This document shows positions 5,934 through 12,117 of a stretch of 12,841 nucleotides of DNA, one piece after another. The stretch covers positions 1 to 12,841 of the forward strand of contig NZ_CALJPC010000044.1 in the NCBI RefSeq assembly GCF_937981295.1, given 5' to 3'. This DNA comes from an uncultured Campylobacter sp. GTDB taxonomy: Bacteria > Campylobacterota > Campylobacteria > Campylobacterales > Campylobacteraceae. The notes beneath the pieces are model-generated. The model did not search any database. It was given only the letters and a program-made list of their open reading frames with translations, and was not told where the DNA came from. Positions within the stretch are counted from its first letter, which is position 1; each line of letters begins with the position of its first letter. The position numbers and the translations under genes were made by a program.

Positions 5934-6337
5934 TTTTTCTCTCCTTTTAAATTTTGATGAAATTTTTCCCTGCGCAAAGACTCATAGTTGTGGATTTTAT
6001 ACCCTCTCGCGGTCGCGTATTCGATCTCTAGCCCTATGCCTTTTGAGCCGGCTATCAAAGACAAATCGCAGGTTTTGGCGCTAGGGATAAAAATTTCCCC
6101 GCACGTGTCGATCTGCATAAAGCAAATTTTCATAATCTCGTCGTAGCTTCTATCCGCATACTGCACCGAGTTTGCGAGCACGGGCGAAAAGAGTTCTACG
6201 GCTAGCCCCTTGCTGTCAAAAAACCCGTCGGCTTCCTCCATCGCCCTGATCGCTATACGTCTTGCTTCGCGCCTACTAGCCACAGCCGTATATGGCGAGC
6301 AGATATAAATCCGCGGTATATACATAGTGTTACTCAT
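5930..6337 (-). CDS. DUF4406 / nucleoside deoxyribosyltransferase-like protein
   Basis: ATG at 6337 has AAGGA 6 bases upstream. The product has 135 residues. Near the start is IYICSPYTA, then SPVLANSVQYADRSYDEIMKICF, IDTCGEIFIPS and GSKGIGLEIEYATARGY. This is the pattern of the DUF4406 family, which shares the Rossmann-like fold of nucleoside 2-deoxyribosyltransferases: a nucleotide-binding SPYT/GP loop and a conserved SxGxxxExxYA motif with an acidic residue. The E of GLEIEYA is a candidate catalytic residue. Such proteins are common in phages, but their reaction is mostly unproven; a part in nucleotide metabolism is plausible next to a replication module. Confidence 0.72.
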   Translation of the reverse strand: MSNTMYIPRIYICSPYTAVASRREARRIAIRAMEEADGFFDSKGLAVELFSPVLANSVQYADRSYDEIMKICFMQIDTCGEIFIPSAKTCDLSLIAGSKGIGLEIEYATARGYKIHNYESLRREKFHQNLKGEKK

Positions 6338-6434
6338 GGCTTTTCCTTAAAACCAAAGCTGCGATGCCGGCGGTTGCCGTAAGGACGCCTCCTAAAATCA
6401 CGATGATCCATAATGCAAGTTCTAAATTTTCCAT
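6330..6434 (-). CDS. 34-residue single-pass membrane peptide
   Basis: ATG at 6434 has a strong AAGGAG upstream. The product is a short acidic N-terminus (MENLELALW), one hydrophobic helix (IIVILGGVLTATAGIAALVL) and a basic end (RKSHE). It overlaps the start of the DUF4406-like gene by 8 bases, so the two are coupled. The function is unknown. Confidence 0.68.
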   Translation of the reverse strand: MENLELALWIIVILGGVLTATAGIAALVLRKSHE

Positions 6435-6444
6435 ATCTCTCTCC

Positions 6445-6510
6445 TTAAAATAAATTTTGCGCTAATGCGTATATGGCGATCATCAGGATCGCAAAGCCCG
6501 CGCTAACCAT
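6445..6510 (-). CDS. 21-residue hydrophobic peptide
   Basis: ATG at 6510 lies inside the end of the gene at 6503-7081. The peptide (MVSAGFAILMIAIYALAQNLF) is a single hydrophobic helix. Its stop TAA abuts the ribosome binding site of the next membrane peptide. It could be a real tiny membrane peptide or just a leader that couples translation; support is positional only. Confidence 0.4.
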   Translation of the reverse strand: MVSAGFAILMIAIYALAQNLF

Positions 6511-7081
6511 CACCTGCTTCAGATGGCTCAATATCGATCGCGTCATCTTCCACCTCCAACGAAATCGCGCTAAATCGCGATAAAATTTCATCGGCGCTCA
6601 CGGCGTCGCGCGGCATAAGCGCCATACGATCCAGCATCTTATCCTTGCGAGTAGTGCTAAGCGTAGCTATAAATTTCATCGTCTCTCTCTCCTCTCTTGA
6701 AATGATCTCTCCGTTTCGTTTTTTCTCTAAAATTTCCCGCGCCTCGCTCTCAAAAAATTGATATGAGCTAGCCATAAGCACGTCGTTTCTTTCGATATCC
6801 ACTTTGGTGTTTTCCACGACCGCCTTGAGGCTGGAGTTGCGAAGCATATCTCTTACGGGTTTATCCTCGCTCATAGCCAAGGTAACTTTGTTTTGCAGGG
6901 CCTGCACCCAGCCGAATTTCTTTTTCCATCTGCCTATCGCGCTCATAGAGCTTTTCAACCCCATATCGTGAAGCTTTTTAGCTAAAGCCCGCTCCGATAT
7001 AGGGGTGAAATCATTCTCTAGGTTCGCGCTTTGGATATAGATGTCAAAGGCTTTTTGTTGTATCTCGTTCATAGTTTCCAC
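6503..7081 (-). CDS. HTH protein resembling phage small terminase subunits
   Basis: GTG at 7081 or ATG at 7072 can start it; neither has a clear ribosome site. The product has about 190 residues. Residues about 25-60 form a helix-turn-helix (ISERALAKKLHDMGLKSS, then AIGRWKKKFGW), followed by helical, charged segments. The end is acidic (LEVEDDAIDIEPSE). An N-terminal HTH with WKKKFGW followed by helical regions is seen in small terminase and DUF1804-like phage proteins that bind DNA for packaging. No large terminase is in the window, so in a satellite this could redirect a helper's packaging; this is inference. It lies directly after the iteron region, so it might also act there. Confidence 0.6.
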   Translation of the reverse strand: METMNEIQQKAFDIYIQSANLENDFTPISERALAKKLHDMGLKSSMSAIGRWKKKFGWVQALQNKVTLAMSEDKPVRDMLRNSSLKAVVENTKVDIERNDVLMASSYQFFESEAREILEKKRNGEIISREERETMKFIATLSTTRKDKMLDRMALMPRDAVSADEILSRFSAISLEVEDDAIDIEPSEAGDG

Positions 7082-7103
7082 TCTCGCGCCCTCTCTTTCG
7101 CTT

Positions 7104-7477
7104 CTGTCCCAGCTGTCCCACTATCGCAAAAAAATGCTGACCCGCTCAAAATCCCGTATAGTGGACGTTTGCGGCGTGGCTGTCCCTTTAAGATTGCAAA
7201 TCGTGGGACAAAGGTCAATAACCTAAAAAGCGTTGTTTGCTTCCTTAAGGTTTCTTTCTGTCCCATCATTTTCCCTATATAATCGGTAGAAAAAAATTTA
7301 AAAATCAAAGGCAGATTAAGTTTAAATTCAGTAATAAAAATATATGAATATATAAGCGAAAATGGTGGGACACTGGGACAATGAGCCCCTAGAGCCGATT
7401 TTAGCGCAGTTTCGCCGTCCCGACATCGAATCAAAATAGTGGGACGATAGAGGGACAAAAGCCCGTATCGTGGGACA
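7104..7477. other. Iteron-type replication origin (predicted)
   Basis: This non-coding stretch of nearly 400 bases holds 11 copies of GTCCC/GGGAC, eight of them as TGGGAC, consensus TTGTCCCACTATCG. TGTCCC-orientation copies are at 7105, 7114, 7181, 7259 and 7416. TGGGACA-orientation copies are at 7204, 7366, 7374, 7440, 7451 and 7471, with a degenerate copy, CCGTATAGTGGAC, at 7154-7166. Tandem pairs stand at 7105/7114 and 7366/7374. The middle (7274-7356) is almost only A and T. Repeated binding sites around an AT-rich core are the hallmark of an origin. In phage P4, the alpha primase-helicase binds iterons and melts the origin, and here an alpha-like gene lies immediately next to it. The origin function is inferred. 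Confidence 0.72.
7259..7372. repeat. Large inverted repeat framing the AT-rich origin core
   Basis: TGTCCCATCATTTTCCC (7259-7275, plus) is repeated on the minus strand as TGTCCCACCATTTTCGC (7372-7356), 15 of 17 bases alike. The two enclose about 80 bases of nearly pure AT, including TATATAAT, AAAAAAATTTAAAAAT and ATATATGAATATATA. Proteins bound at both ends would be placed symmetrically on an easily melted core. Confidence 0.65.
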
Positions 7478-7480
7478 AGG

Positions 7481-10411
7481 TTATTCTTCATCATCGCTTC
7501 TTGCCCCTCCGATTTGATATTCGCTTAGGGCGCCGATTTCTATAAAACTGCCGTCCACGTTGATTTTGTTAAAATCCAAATTTTCATTCGCCCGGATCCC
7601 AAATACGCAATGAGGCCTATCGCCGCTTAGTCCCGCCAAAGGATATGGCATTCGTCTTCTTCCGCGTGTAACCTTGATATTGTTTATCGTGCATTCGTCG
7701 ATAAAATTTGCATAAAAATTTTTCTCTTTCTGCGGGGTGCCGCCCTTGTCCTCGATATATGTTTTGTAGAGGATATACAGGTATTTATTAGGAATGAAGT
7801 AATTTTCATCGGGGATGACGGCATCTCTTACGAAAGCCCGCATAGGATTGACGTCGTCCCTATATTCCTCAAGCTCGCTCAGCATTCGCTTGGAGTGGGT
7901 AAATTTACCCTGCTTTACGAGGCGCATAAGCCCGGAAAGAGCAAGGTTGAAAATCCCCGCCATCTCGTCGTTAAAGCGGTCGCTAAGCCCTCTAATCTTT
8001 TGCCCGTCTTTGATCTCCTTATCGAAGCTAATAAGCACCATTCGGCGAAGCGTTGCGTTATCCACGCCCTGTTTAGGCTTGGCGTTTCCCGAAAAGGCGA
8101 GTTTGGGCTTTTCATTCGGCAAAAGGTTAAAAGGCTTCTCATTTTTTGGGTTTATCATAATTTGGTCCTTCGTGGATACGAGGGCTTTTAGGTTTGCAAG
8201 CTGGCCCTTGTCGGTGCCATTCTTATCAATCTCAGTTCCAATGTTAATGAGTTTGTTTGAAAGTCCGTAAAGCTGGTGCCCCTCGAACTGCTGAAGCTGG
8301 AGGCTTGAGACGTTGTCTTCGCCGAAAAAGTTGCGAATAGTATCTAGGATAACGCTCTTGCCGTTCGCACCGCTTTTGCCGTATAAAAACAGAAAGCTTT
8401 CGAATTCGTGGCTCGGCAAGAAACAGTATCCGATAAACTCCATCAAGGTCTTGATGTCGTCCTTGTCCGCTAAAATTTGGCGTAGAAATCTATTCCATTT
8501 CGGGCAGGTAGCGTTTTTGTCGTATGCAAAATCCAAGATATTAAGTGCGCCGTCACCCTTTTCGTGGCGCGATTTAAAGGTGATGTTTCCATACTTCGAG
8601 ATAAAGATCGTGCCGTTGGTTAAATTTATAACTCGCCTTTGCTCGTCGCGTTTGATCGTATCGAGCGGGTGAGCCTTGTTAAGCAAATTTTCAATGATCT
8701 TCGTGGAGTTATCCACGCTCTTTTTCTTCACGTCCACGCAAGCCCTCGGCATCCAATACTCTTGCAGGAAGTGATTTAACACGCGCAGATCGACCCTAGC
8801 GTAGTGCGTTTTCGTCCAGAAATACAGCTCTCCCTTGTATTGCGCGAAAGGATAGCCTAGCTTCTCTACCGAAGCGAGGAAGCTCTCTACCATATCCACG
8901 ATGTGGGTTTGGTGGTAATTCGTAAGCACGGTCTTGTTGATCTGAAGTAGCTTATCAAACGTCGCGCTATACTTATCCCAATCTTTTTGGGCGATCTCGC
9001 CTATGAGCGCGCCGTCGAAAAAAGCTCTCTTGATCCTTTCGTAGGTATCGCTATCTGATTTCTTGAGCGCCTTGGCGTTTTTTAGGATAGTATTGATGTA
9101 GGGTTCGTCCAACTCGCCCCTGACGGTGAATATATTGACGCAGTTGCCGTCCTTATCGGTTAGCAAAAACTCGTCAAAAATTTCATCGAAATAGTGCACG
9201 ATCTTGCCGCGTCGGAAGGGCGCCAGCTTCTCGCGCAAATTCGGAAAATAATCGCAAATCTCATCGATCACGACATTGGTAGGCTCGAAGCAGCTAAACG
9301 CTAGCAGATCAAACATATTGTCATTTGTGATCTTTGAGGTATGGTTGTAGAGCCAATCGCTGATGTCATATTTTTTATTCAGGTCTTTTTCGAGCATATA
9401 AAATAGCACGATATGGGTGCTTCGCGCTACAGGCTTGATTTCGTAATACCTTTTGATCGCGTTTTCATATCCCGCCTCGTCGTGGTCAAACCAGATATAA
9501 ACATCTTTGCCGCGCAGCAACTCCAGATACTCGTCCCATCTGCTCCCCGCGCCGCCCAAAGTTAGGGCGTTTACGTTGAAGCTCATCAAATTCAAGGCGT
9601 CTTTTTCGCCCTCGCAGATGATGACGCGATCGTCCGGGTTATCTAAAAAATATCTAATCGGAAACGGCGCCGCTGCGGCTCCGCTCTCGCCTATCCATTT
9701 GCCGCTCATACGCTCGGAGCTTACGGCGCGAGCCTTGGCATCCCAAGCAAATTTTTCTCGGTATTTGATATTTAACGGCATGCCTCGCTCGTCGCGAATG
9801 ATGATCGCTATGCTTTGATGCTCGTGCGAATATCCTATCGCGTCCTTGGAATAGGTCAGAAAGGTAGGGGCTTCATAGTTTACGAAAATTCCGCGCAGCC
9901 CGTTTTCTATGAGCGTCGGTCTTATGGCCTCAAAATTTGAGACAAGCTCCGGCGCGATGGACGCAATGCGAGCTCGCATCCTTTTTTCGGCGGTGGCCCT
10001 CTTGGCGGCGTCCGCTTTTGCGCGGGCTTCGTTTTGCTCTTGTAAAAGCTTTGCTCTAGCCTCGATCTGCGCCTTTTGCTCCTCGCTGAGTTCGCCCTTT
10101 TTGATATTGTGCGGAATGCCGAAGTATTCGCACACAGCAGCGGCGGCATCAAGCGGAGGGATGCTCTCTTTCATCTCCGTAAATCTCACGATATCGCCGC
10201 TAGCTCCGCAAGCGAAGCAGTGGAAGAAAGCTCCGCCGCTCTTGCCGTTTGCGACGCCGAGGCTCGGCGTGTCGTGGTCGTGATCGTGAAAAGGGCAGAA
10301 GCCGTTAGCCGTGCGGCCCTTAAACTCTATGCCGTATTTTGAGCTTATATAATCCCTAAACTGCTCTTTGTCGATCGTCTCTCTTATCGTTTGAAATATA
10401 TTATTCTCCAT
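7481..10411 (-). CDS. P4 alpha-like primase-helicase, 976 residues
   Basis: ATG at 10411 follows the upstream stop by one base. Domains in order: a CHC2-type zinc finger (C39 and H42 in CPFH, C65 and C68 in HCFACG); an Ala/Lys/Glu-rich linker (105-150); a TOPRIM primase core with EGEKDAL (267-273) and FDHDEAG (308-314, D309 and D311); a D5-N region with CPKWNRFL (636-643); and an SF3 helicase with Walker A GKSGANGKS (678-686), Walker B LINIGTEID (721-729), motif C LAFSGN (771-776) and candidate arginine finger R789/R790. The C-terminal 100 residues may be a winged-helix DNA-binding part. It should open the origin at 7104-7477, unwind DNA and make primers, giving replication independent of host DnaA, DnaB and DnaG. 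Confidence 0.95.
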   Translation of the reverse strand: MENNIFQTIRETIDKEQFRDYISSKYGIEFKGRTANGFCPFHDHDHDTPSLGVANGKSGGAFFHCFACGASGDIVRFTEMKESIPPLDAAAAVCEYFGIPHNIKKGELSEEQKAQIEARAKLLQEQNEARAKADAAKRATAEKRMRARIASIAPELVSNFEAIRPTLIENGLRGIFVNYEAPTFLTYSKDAIGYSHEHQSIAIIIRDERGMPLNIKYREKFAWDAKARAVSSERMSGKWIGESGAAAAPFPIRYFLDNPDDRVIICEGEKDALNLMSFNVNALTLGGAGSRWDEYLELLRGKDVYIWFDHDEAGYENAIKRYYEIKPVARSTHIVLFYMLEKDLNKKYDISDWLYNHTSKITNDNMFDLLAFSCFEPTNVVIDEICDYFPNLREKLAPFRRGKIVHYFDEIFDEFLLTDKDGNCVNIFTVRGELDEPYINTILKNAKALKKSDSDTYERIKRAFFDGALIGEIAQKDWDKYSATFDKLLQINKTVLTNYHQTHIVDMVESFLASVEKLGYPFAQYKGELYFWTKTHYARVDLRVLNHFLQEYWMPRACVDVKKKSVDNSTKIIENLLNKAHPLDTIKRDEQRRVINLTNGTIFISKYGNITFKSRHEKGDGALNILDFAYDKNATCPKWNRFLRQILADKDDIKTLMEFIGYCFLPSHEFESFLFLYGKSGANGKSVILDTIRNFFGEDNVSSLQLQQFEGHQLYGLSNKLINIGTEIDKNGTDKGQLANLKALVSTKDQIMINPKNEKPFNLLPNEKPKLAFSGNAKPKQGVDNATLRRMVLISFDKEIKDGQKIRGLSDRFNDEMAGIFNLALSGLMRLVKQGKFTHSKRMLSELEEYRDDVNPMRAFVRDAVIPDENYFIPNKYLYILYKTYIEDKGGTPQKEKNFYANFIDECTINNIKVTRGRRRMPYPLAGLSGDRPHCVFGIRANENLDFNKINVDGSFIEIGALSEYQIGGARSDDEE

Positions 10412-10412
10412 G

Positions 10413-10796
10413 TTAATATCCCACTTCCGCGAATAGATTGTTTTGTCTTATAAAAATCCCTAGAAGCTTTGCTACGACACGAGCAAAGTCCGGGTTTTTG
10501 AACTTGAAATTTCTGAAATAAAAATAAACCGCATTGATGTTTTTGCCAGTGCGGCGAGATATAAATTTGGCTATCTCCTTTTCGCTATCGGCACACTCTA
10601 AGGCTCTGTAATAAAGCTCTGCGATGTCGTCAAAATGAGGACATTTGTAGTTTTGTCTCACGTATAGATGCCCGTCTTGTCTATAAAACCTATCGTCGCG
10701 CCCGGTCCTTCGGTCGAAATAGGATAGGTTTTGCAGGGCCTTGCGCGGGGTTTCGTAGGTGGCGCAAGCGGACTCCAGAGACATAAACTCTCTCAT
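10413..10796 (-). CDS. Hypothetical 127-residue protein before the primase
   Basis: The frame is open to 10871, but ATG at 10796 (MREFMSLESACATYE) is preferred because it overlaps the stop of the small membrane gene by ATGA; the upstream extension would run through that gene. Residues about 5-55 (SLESACATYETPRKALQNL, then GHLYVRQNY) could be a small DNA-binding fold with a beta-hairpin. The rest is helical and basic (KFISRRTGKNINAVYFYF). No family is recognised. One base separates it from the primase-helicase gene, so a replication accessory role is likely by context. Confidence 0.7.
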   Translation of the reverse strand: MREFMSLESACATYETPRKALQNLSYFDRRTGRDDRFYRQDGHLYVRQNYKCPHFDDIAELYYRALECADSEKEIAKFISRRTGKNINAVYFYFRNFKFKNPDFARVVAKLLGIFIRQNNLFAEVGY

Positions 10797-10906
10797 AGCC
10801 CGCCGCCCTCTTTGTAAAGCGCGTATCCGATAAGCTCTAAAAGGGCAAGGCAAAGTAGGGCTACCGCCCAATCTACAAAGCCCATTTCGAAAAAAGCCTC
10901 TAACAT
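10793..10906 (-). CDS. 37-residue single-pass membrane peptide
   Basis: ATG at 10906 is preceded by the G-rich AGGGGGCGG. The product has a short acidic N-terminus (MLEAFFEMGF), a hydrophobic helix (VDWAVALLCLALLELIGYAL) and the end YKEGGGL. Its stop overlaps the next start by ATGA, which supports it and fixes the start of the next gene. The function is unknown. Confidence 0.65.
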   Translation of the reverse strand: MLEAFFEMGFVDWAVALLCLALLELIGYALYKEGGGL

Positions 10907-10915
10907 ATCCGCCCC

Positions 10916-11191
10916 CTATAAAATTTTCATATCCTCGGTAAATTCGATCTCATAGATCGGACCGACGCCGCTTTTGAGCCAATCGATATTGACGTGCAAA
11001 TTTTCTTTAAGCGCATACGCCCATTCGAGTAGAAAGGGGTATTGTCCATCTTTCGCCCGGTTGTAGAGGTGGCGCGAAGTGTGAAGCAGCTCGCAAAACT
11101 CTCCGAGCTTGAGGGAGTTATCGAGCCTCACTGCCTCGGCTCTTTGCGCCGGGGTGCTAAGGGTGCTAAGCAGGACGTAGTGTTTTGACAT
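10916..11191 (-). CDS. Small CI/Cro-like HTH protein
   Basis: ATG at 11191 is preferred, with AAGGA 6 bases upstream; TTG at 11197 overlaps the upstream stop and is the alternative. The 91-residue product carries an HTH around residues 25-75: LKLGEFCELLHTSRHLYNRAKDG, then LKENLHVNIDWLKSGVGP. The ending resembles the NxDWLxxGxGP helix that closes the HTH of phage CI-type repressors, but there is no peptidase domain. It is likely a regulator of the early genes, second in the operon after the twin-HTH protein. Confidence 0.7.
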   Translation of the reverse strand: MSKHYVLLSTLSTPAQRAEAVRLDNSLKLGEFCELLHTSRHLYNRAKDGQYPFLLEWAYALKENLHVNIDWLKSGVGPIYEIEFTEDMKIL

Positions 11192-11193
11192 AA

Positions 11194-11964
11194 TCAATCC
11201 TTACGTAATAAAGCGAGAATTTTTTCGATAGGATCGGAGACGCTTTGAGGACTAAAAGCCCGTATAAGCCCGACTTTTAGCTCTTTATCCGATATTTCTG
11301 CGTCGGGATCGCGAGAGTTCAAAACTGAGCGAGCCAAATTAATTTTACGCTCAGATCTCTCCATATCGCGACTAGCCTGCGCCAGATCAAACTCAAGCTT
11401 GGCAATTAGGGCATCGAGCCTTTTATACTCGCAAAGCTCCGCTTCTAGCCAATATCTAACTACCTCTACGGGTAGTTCTTTTTCAGTAGAAATCCCATCG
11501 TCTTCGCTTAAAGCAAACGCCATCTTTTTTCTTGCTTCCTCTTCGGCTTTAAAGGCGTGTTCTTCAAAAAAATCAGTTTGCGGTTCTGGAAAGAGCAGCG
11601 CTATTATCCTCTGCCATTTTTGCGGGACGGCTTTTTTGCTTATCCATTTATCTATAGATGCTTCTGTTGTGCTTAATGCTACAGCCAGCTGTCGGTCGGT
11701 TTTTATTTTCAAACGAGACTTTAGTCTATCTAGCTCCTCTCGCACCGTCATTTCTCTATCCTTATCGCCTGAAACGAGTAGCGCATCTGGGCGTATGCCG
11801 AGGGCTAGTGCTATCTGTGTGATCCTTTTTTCGGGGATATGCCCTCTAGTTTTCCAACCCGTCAATGCCTTATACGGAATCCGCAAAAACTCGCTAAGCT
11901 CCGTATCGGTTTTAACGCTGGCAAAGAAGCACGCTTTTGCTAAAATTTGGTCCACTTCGCTCAT
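11194..11964 (-). CDS. Twin-HTH early regulator paired with the CI repressor
   Basis: The frame is open to a TTG at 12006, but ATG at 11964 has AAAGGG 8 bases upstream and aligns exactly with the start of the CI-like repressor, so it is preferred (256 residues). The first HTH (residues 3-63) shares 23 of its first 40 residues with the CI-like protein, including the recognition stretch IPYK-x-L-x-GWKTR. A second, diverged HTH follows (about 74-126: KTDRQLAVALSTTEASIDKW). Residues about 140-220 form a charged coiled coil (LIAKLEFDLAQASRDMERSERK). It sits in the Cro position, first in the early operon, and probably binds the same operator as CI. It may be a Cro-like antagonist or a replication-linked regulator. 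No S24 peptidase domain is present. Confidence 0.75.
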   Translation of the reverse strand: MSEVDQILAKACFFASVKTDTELSEFLRIPYKALTGWKTRGHIPEKRITQIALALGIRPDALLVSGDKDREMTVREELDRLKSRLKIKTDRQLAVALSTTEASIDKWISKKAVPQKWQRIIALLFPEPQTDFFEEHAFKAEEEARKKMAFALSEDDGISTEKELPVEVVRYWLEAELCEYKRLDALIAKLEFDLAQASRDMERSERKINLARSVLNSRDPDAEISDKELKVGLIRAFSPQSVSDPIEKILALLRKD

Positions 11965-12015
11965 CGCAGATGCCCTTTTTGTAAATTTTCTTTTAACGCC
12001 TTTCAAAAATTATGG

Positions 12016-12021
12016 TATAAT
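12016..12021 (+). promoter_or_regulatory. Possible -10 box facing the CI-like gene
   Basis: TATAAT lies in GGTATAATT (12014-12022), and the same 9 bases recur inverted at 12053-12061. The -35 region is poor (TTTAAC at 11992). If used, it would give a 90-base leader to the CI-like gene and a transcript overlapping the start of the opposite one. A -10-like TATTAG at 12085-12090, nearer the gene, is the alternative. Confidence 0.3.
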
Positions 12022-12053
12022 TTGCATAACATTTAAAAAAAAATCGTAAAGGA

Positions 12054-12082
12054 ATTATACCTCGTTTTTCCTTGAAAATCAA
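12054..12082 (-). promoter_or_regulatory. Early operon promoter
   Basis: On the minus strand TTGATT (12082-12077) is followed after 17 bases by TATAAT (12059-12054). Transcription should start near 12047, about 80 bases before the ATG at 11964. It is the only strong promoter seen for the long minus-strand operon. It is fully covered by the dyad at 12057-12087. Confidence 0.7.
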
Positions 12083-12087
12083 GGTAT
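12057..12087. promoter_or_regulatory. 31-base operator dyad at the genetic switch
   Basis: ATACCTCGTTTTTC (12057-12070) faces GAAAATCAAGGTAT (12074-12087) around CTT: 14-base arms with 12 matches. Inside it, CCTTGAAAATCAAGG (12070-12084) is a perfect 6+3+6 dyad on the -35 box. It covers both promoter boxes of the early operon, as expected for the CI operator. GGAAATTTCC at 12093-12102 is a further small palindrome nearer the CI-like gene. Confidence 0.62.
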
Positions 12088-12117
12088 TAGTAGGAAATTT
12101 CCGCAGAAGGAAAAAAT

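Noticed and set aside
7104..7477. CRISPR-like array
   Set aside because: The repeats are 7-14 bases, irregularly spaced and in both orientations, which fits iterons and not CRISPR.
7069..7494. 141-residue open frame on the minus strand across the iteron region
   Set aside because: It overlaps the ends of both neighbouring genes, has no ribosome site, shows no protein-like pattern and would run through the repeats and AT core; the non-coding origin explains the region better.
7815..10342. Several plus-strand frames of 75-150 residues opposite the primase-helicase gene
   Set aside because: All lie inside a gene with intact domains and motifs on the other strand and have no start signals or recognisable content.
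10797..10871. N-terminal extension of the 127-residue protein
   Set aside because: It runs through the overlapping membrane-peptide gene, and the ATGA overlap at 10796 gives a better start.
11965..12006. N-terminal extension of the twin-HTH protein from TTG
   Set aside because: There is no ribosome site before the TTG, whereas ATG at 11964 has one and aligns with the start of the paralogous CI-like protein.
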